DNA from: Nocardioides alkalitolerans DSM 16699
Lineage (GTDB): Bacteria; Actinomycetota; Actinomycetes; Propionibacteriales; Nocardioidaceae
DNA length: 64,000 bases
Direction: 5' to 3'
Assembly: GCF_000426525.1 (NCBI RefSeq)
Contig: NZ_AUFN01000014.1
Span: forward strand, 158,640-222,639
The position numbers and the translations under genes are program-made. Shown here piece by piece: positions 16,693-24,134 of the stretch; position 1 is the first letter of the stretch; every line of letters starts with the position of its first letter. The notes beneath the pieces are model-generated. The model was not told the DNA's origin and searched no databases. It saw only the letters and a program-made list of their open reading frames with translations.

Positions 16693-17310
16693 ATGCCCGA
16701 CGAGTCGAAGCGCACGCTGCCCCCGCTGCGACGGGAACGGCTCTACGAGAGCCTCGCGGCGCACATCTCCGACTTCATCGAGGCCCAGGGGCTCGTCAGC
16801 GGCGACCGCCTCCCGCCCGAGCGCCAGCTCGCGGCCGAGCTGGGGGTCAGCCGGGCCACGCTCTCCCGCGCGCTCGCCTCCCTGGAGACCCTCGGGCGGA
16901 TCGAGGTGCGCCACGGCGTGGGCGCGCTCGTGCGCAGCTCCGACGGCCCGTCGGACACCCGGCTGCAGGAGCAGGTCGACAGCCGCCCGCGCACGGAGGT
17001 GGTGACGGCGCGCGAGTCGATGCTGGCCGGGCTCGCCCGGGCCGCGGCGGTGAACCCCAACGACTCGCTGCGGGTCGCGATGCTGGCCGACGACGGTCGT
17101 CCGCGCACCTTCGACCTGACCTGGCGCTGCGTACGACGCCTCGCGGCCTCGCCGCTGCTCGTCGACCTCGACGACCTGCTGGCCGACAAGGCACCGGCGC
17201 CGCCCGACTCCCCCGCCCTGCGGGCCTCCCTGGACCGCCTCGCCGAGGCGATCATCCGGGCCGACGCGGGCGCCGCCGCCGTGGCGTGCCTCGGCATGCT
17301 GTCCGACTAG
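16693..17310 (+). CDS. GntR family transcriptional regulator (FadR/GntR type)
   Basis: 205-aa regulator with an N-terminal winged helix (about residues 13-80): RLYESLAAHISDFIEAQGL, GDRLPPERQLAAELGVSRAT and LSRALASLETLGRIEVRHGVG, which is the textbook GntR domain. The C-terminal part is shorter than a full FadR FCD domain and lacks an obvious metal-binding set. It is divergent from the MatC-like carrier/HAD operon and most likely controls it in response to the imported acid. It is convergent with the pucR gene, with 25 nt between the stops. Confidence 0.88.
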   Translation: MPDESKRTLPPLRRERLYESLAAHISDFIEAQGLVSGDRLPPERQLAAELGVSRATLSRALASLETLGRIEVRHGVGALVRSSDGPSDTRLQEQVDSRPRTEVVTARESMLAGLARAAAVNPNDSLRVAMLADDGRPRTFDLTWRCVRRLAASPLLVDLDDLLADKAPAPPDSPALRASLDRLAEAIIRADAGAAAVACLGMLSD

Positions 17311-17335
17311 ACGCCGACGCCCCGCCGGGCCGCGC

Positions 17336-18712
17336 TCAGCCCGCGACGCCCCGGAACCGCTCGAAGTCCCGCTGGTCGCCGGCCTTCCACAGCGGCACGC
17401 TCGCCTTGAGCACCAGCGTCAGCCCCACGACGAACTCCGGGTCGTGCAGCGACTCGCCGAACAGCTCGTTGATGCGCTTCCAGCGGTAGCGCACGGTCTG
17501 CGCGTGCACCCCGAGCCGCGCGGCGATCGCCGGGGCACTGTCGCGCGACTCGAGCCACGCCAGCAGCGTCTCGGAGAGGATCTCGCGGGAGTTCGGCGTC
17601 TCCGCGAGCAGCGGCGACAGCAGGTCCTGCACCATGCCCTGGCGCAGGAGCGGCTCGGCGTGCAGCCACAGCTGCGTGCGGTGCTCGCTGCAGCGCAGCA
17701 ACGGCCGGTCCGGCACGATGCCCGCCGCCGCCAGCGTCAACGTCGTGCGCACCCAGCGCAGCGCGTCACGCAGCTCCGCGGGGGCCACGGCCCACCCGAG
17801 GCTCAGGCGGTTGCCCTCCCCGGTGAGCACGGGATCGAGCACCTCCAGCACGTCGTCGACCTCGGCGGCCGGCACGAGCAGCAGCAGCCCGGCGGTGTCG
17901 GGACGCACGAGCACCCGGTCGAGCACCCGCGAGTCGGCGAGCAGACCGCGCACCCGGTGGCGCAGGGTCGTGGTCGCCTCCTCGCCCGCGTCACGGTCCC
18001 CGTGCTGCAGACCGGCGACGACGAGGCGCTCCGGCACCCGCCACTGGGCGGCCGCCGACAGGATGCGCAGACCCTCCCCCTCGGCACCCCGCAGCAGGGC
18101 GTCGAAGAGCCGACGCCGCGCCCGACCCCGGTCGGACTCGAGGCGGCGCCGCGCCACGTCGTACCCGATGCGGGTCTGCTCGACGAGGTGGTCGAGGTAG
18201 GCGAACATCCGGTCACCCAGCACCCCCAGCGCGTGCGCCGAGAGGTGGTGGGTGCGCGCCAGCGCGCGCAGGTGGCGCCACGCGTCCTGCGTGGCGATAC
18301 GGAACGCGGCCTGGGTGGCGTCGAGGTCTCCCTCCTCCAGCGCCTCCCCCTGCCCCATCTGCCGGAACATGTCGTCGACCCGCGCGTTCGCGAACGGTCG
18401 CCCCTCGGTCACGGCCAGCAGGTGCTCGATCGCCGCCGAGACCGCGGTCTCGATCAGCTGGTGGCGGCGCCCGTCGGTCGGACCGGCGTAGCTGGCCACC
18501 TTGTCCTGGATCTCGTCGGCGATCTCCGCCGCGAGGTCGGCGGCCACCGCCCGTGCGGCGGCGGCGAGCTGTGCCGCCGCGGCGGCGTCCTCGGCCTTGA
18601 TCGGCAACATCACGCTGCCCATGGCGCTCCCATCGTGTCCCTCCCCGAGTGCTGCGACCCGCCGCGAGCGCGACGGGCTCCTCCCCTGCTGCTGCGCGGC
18701 CGAGCCGTTCAC
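17336..18712 (-). CDS. PucR/CdaR-type helix-turn-helix regulator (first of two)
   Basis: 458-aa regulator with the C-terminal PucR-type HTH (about residues 385-445): LAWLESRDSAPAIAARLGVHA read in two pieces, then QTVRYRWKRINELFGESL. The N-terminal half is a helical RsbRD-like/sensor region (ELL-type helices, ~35-230) followed by a GGDEF-like remnant segment. A GTG at 18712 overlaps the upstream gene by 4 nt; an ATG at 18622 (MGSVMLPIK) with GGGAG upstream is equally plausible. A paralogue with the same layout lies at 22596-23834. With the secreted proteins and mce operon between and beyond them, the pair are candidate regulators of lipid uptake. Confidence 0.83.
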   Translation of the reverse strand: MNGSAAQQQGRSPSRSRRVAALGEGHDGSAMGSVMLPIKAEDAAAAAQLAAAARAVAADLAAEIADEIQDKVASYAGPTDGRRHQLIETAVSAAIEHLLAVTEGRPFANARVDDMFRQMGQGEALEEGDLDATQAAFRIATQDAWRHLRALARTHHLSAHALGVLGDRMFAYLDHLVEQTRIGYDVARRRLESDRGRARRRLFDALLRGAEGEGLRILSAAAQWRVPERLVVAGLQHGDRDAGEEATTTLRHRVRGLLADSRVLDRVLVRPDTAGLLLLVPAAEVDDVLEVLDPVLTGEGNRLSLGWAVAPAELRDALRWVRTTLTLAAAGIVPDRPLLRCSEHRTQLWLHAEPLLRQGMVQDLLSPLLAETPNSREILSETLLAWLESRDSAPAIAARLGVHAQTVRYRWKRINELFGESLHDPEFVVGLTLVLKASVPLWKAGDQRDFERFRGVAG

Positions 18713-19734
18713 AGCACCACTCCTGCAACGACCAGCGCGAGGCCGACCGTCACCCCCGTGCAGGCCCAGGCGCGCACGACGCGCACCCGTGCGGGCAGCG
18801 CCCGCAGTCCCGCGAGGAACCGCTCGACGCGCTGCACCGCGAGGTCCGGCAGCTGCACCACCGGACCGTGCGTCGTCACCGGGGCGCCCTCCGCGCCCGT
18901 CCGTGACGTCAACCAGAGGTCGGCCTCCGCCGGCGCCGAGCCCCAGGCCCCGGCGCCCGCCACGCAGGCGACCGTGCGGCCGGCGCCCCGCAGGTCGCTC
19001 ACCGCGGCCCGCCAGCCGTCCGCGTCGGCCGCGGCCACCACGTCGTACGACGTCTCGGTGGCGAGGCGCCTGGCCTCGAGCTCCCCGGAGGCGCTGACGA
19101 GGCGGAGCGACCAGCCCGCCTCGACGAGGCGGCCGAGCGAGCCCGGCGCCTCCGGGCGCACGCGCTCGGCGACGGTGATGGAGCCGAGGGTGCGTCCGTC
19201 GACCTCGACGGCGACCGTGTGACCACCGGTCGCGACCGGCGGCGTGGCGAGCCCGAGCCAGCGGGGGTCGCCGACGCGCACGGGGTGGCGGTCCACGGCA
19301 CCCTCGATGCCGGCGCCGGGCACCCGTCGGACGTCGGTGACGCGGCCGTTGCTCGACAGCCGCGAGATCGCGCGCGCCACCGGACCCTCACCCTGGTGCT
19401 GCAGGGCGCCGGCGAACCAGCGCAGGTTGCGGTCGTGGTCCGGCTCGACCGGCTGGACCGCCACCACCTGGAGCTCGCCGTCGGTCACGAACCCGCTGGC
19501 GTCGGCCACGAGCGCGTCGACGCGGCGTCCGACGACGGGCAGGTGCACGTCGCGCGGCAGGACGGCGCCGTCGCGGCGCAGGGGGGCGGTGGCGACCTTC
19601 TCCGCGAGCAGCCCGAGCAGGAGGCCGACGAGCAGCAGCACGGCACCGACGGCGAGCAGCGCGGCGGTCATGCCGGCCGGCTGGTCGGAGCGAGGGGTCG
19701 GCCCATCAGCCGACGACCGTGTGCGTCCACGCAC
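18709..19734 (-). CDS. Degenerate P-type-ATPase-like membrane protein (pseudo-ATPase)
   Basis: 341-aa protein with one helix near the N-terminus (~24-44), a large cytoplasmic part and one C-terminal helix (~322-341). The cytoplasmic part follows the order of a P1B-type ATPase loop: a phosphorylation-site remnant ADASGFVTDG (Asp78, usual DKTGTLT), GEGPVARAI at 115-123 (usual HPLARAI), the nucleotide-domain PGAGIEGAVDRHPVRVG, RVRPEAPGSLGRLVEAGW, then SASGE in place of TGDN and VAGAGAWGSAP in place of VGDGxNDAP. All transport helices are missing. It therefore cannot be a working pump and may sense or bind a nucleotide or serve as a scaffold. It is coupled (4 nt) to the pucR gene. Start GTG; ATG at 19671 possible. 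Confidence 0.65.
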   Translation of the reverse strand: MRGRTRSSADGPTPRSDQPAGMTAALLAVGAVLLLVGLLLGLLAEKVATAPLRRDGAVLPRDVHLPVVGRRVDALVADASGFVTDGELQVVAVQPVEPDHDRNLRWFAGALQHQGEGPVARAISRLSSNGRVTDVRRVPGAGIEGAVDRHPVRVGDPRWLGLATPPVATGGHTVAVEVDGRTLGSITVAERVRPEAPGSLGRLVEAGWSLRLVSASGELEARRLATETSYDVVAAADADGWRAAVSDLRGAGRTVACVAGAGAWGSAPAEADLWLTSRTGAEGAPVTTHGPVVQLPDLAVQRVERFLAGLRALPARVRVVRAWACTGVTVGLALVVAGVVL

Positions 19735-19808
19735 TCACTTCCCGATAAGTCAGTGTGGTTCGGGTCACAGTTGTACGACGCGGTCGGTACGGCGTCAACT
19801 CCCGGCCC

Positions 19809-20825
19809 TCACGGAGCGACCTCGTCGTCGACGCCCTCGGGGAACGGCAGCGGGCTCGGGATGCCCTCGACGTCCTCGCTCACGTCGGGCGCACATCCCG
19901 CCTCAGCGATCGGCGTCCCGGGCAACGCCGGCAGCGGGGCGAACGTCTCCTCGTCGAACCCGTAGTAGCAGCCCAGGATGCCGAGCTTCACCGTGACCGG
20001 GTTGCCCGGACCGGAGATGACGGACGTGAGGACCGCCGAGAGGTCGTCGCCGTCCGGGGTGCTGCAGCCGGTGAACGGCGGGATGTCCAGGCTGCCGTCG
20101 AGGGTCCCGCCCTCGATGCCGGAGAAGCCCCGGTCCTGGTCGAAGGTCTCCCCCGCTCCCTGGTCGACCACGACGGCCTCGCTGGCGAGCGCCAGCCGCG
20201 CCGACGGGCCCGTCGCACAGGTGTCGGCCAGCGGGACGTCGACGGCGTCGATGCGCAGCCCCAGGACGGCGACGTCGACGACGTCCTCGAACCCGGTCGG
20301 CGGGTAGGTCCTGAGCTGTCGCGCGTAGTTGTCCGTGAACTGGGTCTCGATGTGGAAGCCGAACGGCAGGTCGGACGTGTCGCGGCGCTGGCGCAGCTGG
20401 AGCTGCACCTCGGTGGGGATCGAGCCGAACGCGACGGTGCGGATCGTGATGACCGGCGAGACGCCGTAGTCGTCACCGCCCCCGCCGGTCGGGAGGAGGT
20501 AGGCGTAGATGTCGTAGTCCGCCGTGACGTTGAGGTCGCCGTTGTCGTCGGTGAACTCGGTCGTCCGGAACTCGATGTTGGTGGCCAGGAGACCCGCCGG
20601 CACCCGGCCCCACTGCTGGGCGACGGGCGAGTACGCCCGACCCACCTGCGCCACCCCGAGCCAGCCGTAGGTGTTGCGGGTCGCCTGGTCCTGCTCCGAC
20701 GGCAGCTCGGGCAGGCCGGGGTACGGCCCCTGCTCCTGCGCGTCGCTGGCCCCGGGCAGGAGCAGCAGCGGCATGACGAGAGCAGAGGCGATGACGGCGC
20801 GTCGAGCACGCGAGAGGGACCACAC
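19809..20825 (-). CDS. Secreted protein of unknown function
   Basis: 338-aa protein with a Sec signal peptide: basic n-region (SRARR), hydrophobic core, and cleavage after GASDA. The mature part is strand-rich, Asp/Gly-rich and has paired cysteines (TCATG, FTGCST, LGCYYG, AGCAP), as expected of an exported disulfide-bonded beta protein. No family was recognised. The GTG at 20825 was chosen because GAGGGTGAGG precedes it at good spacing and the signal peptide then begins properly; longer starts would cross the operator region. It is divergent from two more secreted proteins, and two TTGTCA-N6-TGACAA palindromes lie in the shared promoter. It may act at the cell surface with the Mce system (inference). 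Confidence 0.68.
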   Translation of the reverse strand: MWSLSRARRAVIASALVMPLLLLPGASDAQEQGPYPGLPELPSEQDQATRNTYGWLGVAQVGRAYSPVAQQWGRVPAGLLATNIEFRTTEFTDDNGDLNVTADYDIYAYLLPTGGGGDDYGVSPVITIRTVAFGSIPTEVQLQLRQRRDTSDLPFGFHIETQFTDNYARQLRTYPPTGFEDVVDVAVLGLRIDAVDVPLADTCATGPSARLALASEAVVVDQGAGETFDQDRGFSGIEGGTLDGSLDIPPFTGCSTPDGDDLSAVLTSVISGPGNPVTVKLGILGCYYGFDEETFAPLPALPGTPIAEAGCAPDVSEDVEGIPSPLPFPEGVDDEVAP

Positions 20826-20898
20826 GGTCCTCACCCTCGTGGTCGGACCGCAGCGACGCCATCGGTGCACGGAGCGCTCCCCCGCCGTGGCCCACAAC

Positions 20899-20916
20899 TT
20901 GTCACGTGGGTGACAA
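20899..20916. promoter_or_regulatory. Operator palindrome TTGTCA-N6-TGACAA, copy 1
   Basis: The inverted repeat extends to 9-bp perfect arms (ACTTGTCAC 20897-20905 and GTGACAAGT 20910-20918). It sits in the divergent promoter between the two sets of secreted-protein genes. Copy 2 is centred exactly 32 bp away, about three helical turns, and copy 3 lies before the mce operon. PucR binding is suggested by location only. Confidence 0.7.
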
Positions 20917-20930
20917 GTCCGCTTTCCCGG

Positions 20931-20948
20931 TTGTCACGCGCATGACAA
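20931..20948. promoter_or_regulatory. Operator palindrome TTGTCA-N6-TGACAA, copy 2
   Basis: TTGTCA (20931-20936) and TGACAA (20943-20948) with the centre CGCGCA. Same half-sites and spacing as copies 1 and 3. Its AT-rich half-sites stand out in this high-GC sequence. Confidence 0.7.
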
Positions 20949-21022
20949 TCCACGCTCCCGATCCGCACCCGGACGCCCGACGTCCTGGACGTCGGCTCCC
21001 GGCACCTGGCTCCATGTGCTCC

Positions 21023-21036
21023 GTGACGCCCGTCAC
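21023..21036. promoter_or_regulatory. CRP/GlxR-like palindrome
   Basis: GTGAC-GCCC-GTCAC ends 24 nt before the start of the secreted-protein gene at 21061. It has the reverse half-site order of the TTGTCAC/GTGACAA operators, and the GTGA-N6-TCAC core typical for cAMP-receptor-type regulators. Confidence 0.45.
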
Positions 21037-21060
21037 ACGCTCGGACCCCCAGGAGGAATC

Positions 21061-21705
21061 ATGAAGATCAGGCACATCGCCGCCGGTGTCGCAGCCGCCG
21101 CCGTCATCACGGTCTCCAGCCCCGCGTTCGCCGCCGGCCCGCCGTACACCGTCTCCGTCGGTGGCAGCAGCGCGGCCGGCACCCACGCCATCACCGCTGC
21201 CAGCGCCGGCAACGTGCAGTTCAGCGCGCGCAACAACGCCGGCACCGTGGTCAACATGAACTGCACCTCCGTGCGGGGAGCGGGCGCCGCCACGTCCGGC
21301 ACCGGCGTCAACCCGGTCGCCACCATCACCTCCACCACCTGGACCGGCTGCAGCATCCCCGGTGGCGCCGCCACCGTCACCCAGTCGGGCACGTGGAACG
21401 TGACCGGCACGGGCACGAACGCCACCACCGGCAACGAGACCATCGCCGGCAACATCGGCAACGTCACCGCCGGCGTCCAGACGACGGCCAACCCGAACGT
21501 CTGTCGCTTCACGGTGACCGGGGCGCCCCGCGGCTCCTTCAACGAGGCCACCCAGCAGCTCGTCGTCACCGAGACCGGCTACACCGGCAACCTCGTGCTG
21601 TCGAACGTGGTCGGCTGCCTCGGCCAGCTGCAGAACGGCAACCCGGCCAACTTCGCGACGACGCTCGCCGTCACGTCCCCCGACGGCGCGATCAACCTGT
21701 CCTGA
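21061..21705 (+). CDS. Secreted protein of unknown function
   Basis: 214-aa protein with a Sec signal peptide ending SSPAFA-A and a strong ribosome site (AGGAGG, 5 nt before ATG). The mature part is very rich in Thr, Gly, Asn and Val, with four cysteines (MNCTS, WTGCSIP, NVCRF, VVGCLG) and a beta-sandwich-like strand pattern. No known family was recognised. The composition resembles surface-exposed or extracellular Actinobacterial proteins. A second secreted protein follows 150 nt downstream after a strong hairpin. Two operator palindromes and a CRP-like site lie upstream, so expression is likely regulated together with the mce region. Confidence 0.72.
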   Translation: MKIRHIAAGVAAAAVITVSSPAFAAGPPYTVSVGGSSAAGTHAITAASAGNVQFSARNNAGTVVNMNCTSVRGAGAATSGTGVNPVATITSTTWTGCSIPGGAATVTQSGTWNVTGTGTNATTGNETIAGNIGNVTAGVQTTANPNVCRFTVTGAPRGSFNEATQQLVVTETGYTGNLVLSNVVGCLGQLQNGNPANFATTLAVTSPDGAINLS

Positions 21706-21729
21706 CCGCTGACCGCTGACCGCTGACCG
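21702..21729 (+). repeat. Four tandem copies of CTGACCG
   Basis: The heptamer CTGACCG is repeated four times without change, starting inside the stop codon of the secreted-protein gene and ending at the base of the following hairpin. Slippage during replication is the simplest origin. Confidence 0.8.
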
Positions 21730-21772
21730 GCCGGGCCGGACCGGAGTTCCCTCACCCCGGTCCGGCCCGGCC
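21729..21772. terminator. Strong hairpin terminator
   Basis: Perfect 16-bp inverted repeat (21729-21744 with 21757-21772) around a 12-nt loop, very GC-rich and without a U tract, which is usual in high-GC Actinobacteria. It separates the two secreted-protein genes, so they probably have separate transcripts or the second is attenuated. Confidence 0.75.
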
Positions 21773-21855
21773 ACGCAGCACCCGCTCGCTCCTCGTCACC
21801 GCCACCGGCCATCGACGCCGGCGCCGGCGCCCACCCTCGCTCTCCAGGAGAGACC

Positions 21856-22482
21856 ATGACCACGACCACCCGGGTACGTCGTACCCTCGCCGCCGCCGGA
21901 GCCGCCGCGCTCGTCGCGCTGATCCCCGTCGCCGCCCATGCCGCCACGATCGTCCCGATCGAGTACGACGCCGTCGGCACCAGCACCATCGCCAAGACCG
22001 ACTCCGACGTCGCGCTCGGCCCCACCACGCTGCGCACCGACCTCGACGTCGACAGCGGCAACTTCACGGGCTCCCTGCCGCTGCCCGGCACGCGCACCTC
22101 GTTCAAGGCGGCGGGCTTCCTGCCCGTGCAGGCCGACGTGACGTTCGTCGAGGCGGCGCCGCTCACCGGCTTCATCAACCTCTCCGGCGACATCGCGTCG
22201 GTGACGTCGACCGCGACCTACAACGTGAAGCTGTCGAACATCAAGGTCCTCGGCTTCCCGACGTTCACCGGCCCGAACTGCCAGACCGTGGCACCGGTCA
22301 CCATCCCCGTCGGCACGGAGCCCGGGGTGGGCTTCGACCTCGCCCTCGGCGGTCGCCTCGTCGGTGAGTACACGATCGGCAAGTTCGCGAACTGCGGCCT
22401 CAACACCGGCCTCATCAACGCGCTGGTGCCGGGACCGGGCAACACCGTCGACATCCAGGTCAGCAACGGGGTCTTCCTCTGA
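21856..22482 (+). CDS. Secreted protein of unknown function
   Basis: 208-aa protein with a twin of the usual Sec signal (TRVRRTLAAAGAAALVALI, cleavage after AAHA). The mature chain is strand-rich with alternating polar and apolar residues and two cysteines (PNCQT and FANCGL). It has a repeated pattern of Thr/Val strands similar to the preceding secreted protein, though clear homology was not shown. AGGAG precedes the ATG at 7 nt. It ends at a bidirectional hairpin before the second pucR gene. Position between pucR genes and next to the mce operon suggests a role in lipid handling outside the cell (inference). Confidence 0.72.
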   Translation: MTTTTRVRRTLAAAGAAALVALIPVAAHAATIVPIEYDAVGTSTIAKTDSDVALGPTTLRTDLDVDSGNFTGSLPLPGTRTSFKAAGFLPVQADVTFVEAAPLTGFINLSGDIASVTSTATYNVKLSNIKVLGFPTFTGPNCQTVAPVTIPVGTEPGVGFDLALGGRLVGEYTIGKFANCGLNTGLINALVPGPGNTVDIQVSNGVFL

Positions 22483-22523
22483 CCGCTCCCCCGCTGCTGG
22501 TCACCTGACCGGCTGATCCCTCC

Positions 22524-22583
22524 CACCGCGGCCGTCGTGCCCGGGACCACCCCTCGCGGGCCCCGGGCGCGACGGCCGTGGTG
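22524..22583. terminator. Bidirectional hairpin terminator
   Basis: A 22-bp inverted repeat with two mismatches (22524-22545 with 22562-22583, 16-nt loop) lies between the convergent secreted-protein and pucR genes. It can end transcription from both sides. Confidence 0.72.
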
Positions 22584-22595
22584 CGTCCCGAGAGG

Positions 22596-23834
22596 TCAGG
22601 GGGCGGCGGAGCCGCGGTGGGCCTCGAGGGCCTGGAGGAGGGCGGAGACCTGGGCGGGATCGTCCAGGGCGTCGCCGAAGAGCTCCCGCACGCGGCGCAG
22701 GCGGTTGCGCACCGTCTGGTGGTGCACGCCGAGGCGCTCGGCCAGGACCGGCGCGCTCGCCCGGGTCTGCAGCCAGAGCAGCAGGGTCTCGCCGAGCACG
22801 TCGCGCTGCTGGGGCTTGAGGGCGAGCAGGGGCGCGAGCAGGTCCTGCGTGACGTGCTCGCGCAGCACCTGGTCGGCGTGCAGCCACAGCGCGGCCTGGT
22901 GGTCGGCGCAGCGCACGAGCCGGTCGGCGGGGAGCGGGATGACGCCCTGGCGCGCGAGCCGCAGGGCCCGCAGGGTCCAGCGGACCGCGTGGGCGACGTA
23001 CCTCGGCTCGATGCCCCAGCTCAGTGCGACGAGACCGGGGCCGCCCCGCACGAGCGCCGCGGCGGCCCGCTCGGCGCCGGCGTCGTGCGCCACCAGCACG
23101 AGGTGCTCGCGGTGCACGCCCGCGAGCACGTCGGCCAGCCCGTCGACCAGCCCGTCGACCAGACCGCCGACCAGACCGGCGGCCGCGCGGCGCACCGTCG
23201 GACCGGCCGTGGCCGCCACGACGACGAGCGGCCCCGGGGGCGGCCAGTCGACGGCCGCGGCGCGCGCCAGCTCGACCAGCCGGCCCGCGGGGGCGCCGCC
23301 CACGAGGCCCCGGAACAGGCGGTCCCGGGCGGCCTCCTCGCCGCTCGGCGACGGCAGGCTCCGCTGCTCCCGCACGAACCCGTGCACGGCCTGGTCGTGC
23401 AGCCACTGCTGGTAGGCCAGCAGCACGCCCGTGAGGTGGTCGACGACGTCGACGGGCACGGCGAGCTCGGCGGCGACGTGGCGCAGCTCGGCCCAGCTCA
23501 GCTGGGTGACGACCTGCTGGGCGGCCCGCATGGCGTCGAGGTCGTGGCCGGCGGCCGCCTCGAGCCGGCCGAGGCGGTCGAAGTGGGCCGCCAGGGCCGT
23601 CCCCCGCACGGGGGCTCCCGCGAGGGCGTCCACGAACGCCTCGACGGCCAGCGAGATCGCCTCCGTCACCACCGGTCGCAGCGTCGGGTCGGCGTAGCCG
23701 GCGACGGCGGTGCACACCTCGTCGGCGATCCGACGGCTCAGCGCGGCGGCGCGCGGTCGGTAGGCCAGGGCCACGTCCGGCGCGGCCCCGTGGGCGCGCG
23801 CCAGGGGGAACGCGACGCGCGCCGGTGACGACAT
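22596..23834 (-). CDS. PucR/CdaR-type helix-turn-helix regulator (second of two)
   Basis: 412-aa regulator with the same build as the product of 17336-18712. The C-terminal HTH (about 345-405) reads LLLWLQTRASAPVLAERLG then VHHQTVRNRLRRVRELFGDAL, with the shared preceding block (ALWLHADQVLREHVTQDLLAPLL). The middle contains a VDGLVDGLADVLAG repeat. The ATG at 23834 has AAGGA 11 nt upstream; longer readings cross the promoter. It is divergent from the mce operon, and the palindrome at 23981-23998 lies in the 300-nt gap between them. It is therefore the best candidate for the mce operon regulator. Confidence 0.85.
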   Translation of the reverse strand: MSSPARVAFPLARAHGAAPDVALAYRPRAAALSRRIADEVCTAVAGYADPTLRPVVTEAISLAVEAFVDALAGAPVRGTALAAHFDRLGRLEAAAGHDLDAMRAAQQVVTQLSWAELRHVAAELAVPVDVVDHLTGVLLAYQQWLHDQAVHGFVREQRSLPSPSGEEAARDRLFRGLVGGAPAGRLVELARAAAVDWPPPGPLVVVAATAGPTVRRAAAGLVGGLVDGLVDGLADVLAGVHREHLVLVAHDAGAERAAAALVRGGPGLVALSWGIEPRYVAHAVRWTLRALRLARQGVIPLPADRLVRCADHQAALWLHADQVLREHVTQDLLAPLLALKPQQRDVLGETLLLWLQTRASAPVLAERLGVHHQTVRNRLRRVRELFGDALDDPAQVSALLQALEAHRGSAAP

Positions 23835-23980
23835 GGGGGTCCTTACGGGGTCGGGCTCCGCGGCGGCGAGGTGACGGGCCGCGGCGGACCGGTCCTGCTC
23901 CCTCCACGGACGGCCGGCACGCGCAGTGAACGTGGCCGGCGCGGTCGCGGTCCACCGCACCGACCGGCGGGGAGGAGAAG

Positions 23981-23998
23981 TTGTCAGCCCCGTGACAA
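23981..23998. promoter_or_regulatory. Operator palindrome TTGTCA-N6-TGACAA, copy 3, upstream of the mce operon
   Basis: TTGTCA (23981-23986), GCCCCG, TGACAA (23993-23998), identical in half-sites and spacing to the copies at 20899 and 20931. It lies in the 300-nt gap 23835-24134 between divergent pucR and mce genes, 137 nt before the mce start and 147 nt before the pucR start. The rest of this gap shows no gene, only an A-rich tract just after the palindrome. Confidence 0.7.
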
Positions 23999-24134
23999 GA
24001 AAAAGCCCGGTCGCCTCCGGGTGCTCCTGCATTCGCCTCTGACGCTGGGCACGTGACCGGTGCCACACCTACGGTCGCACCGGCCGCTCGCTGAGCCGGC
24101 CCCAGCAATCCACGCAGCACGGGGAGGACCGCAC

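Noticed and set aside
18709..19734. Functional metal-transporting P-type ATPase
   Set aside because: DKTGTLT, TGD and GDGxND are all destroyed and the transport helices are absent.
19809..20825. MspA-type porin
   Set aside because: Secreted and strand-rich, but longer than MspA and no MspA signature could be recognised.
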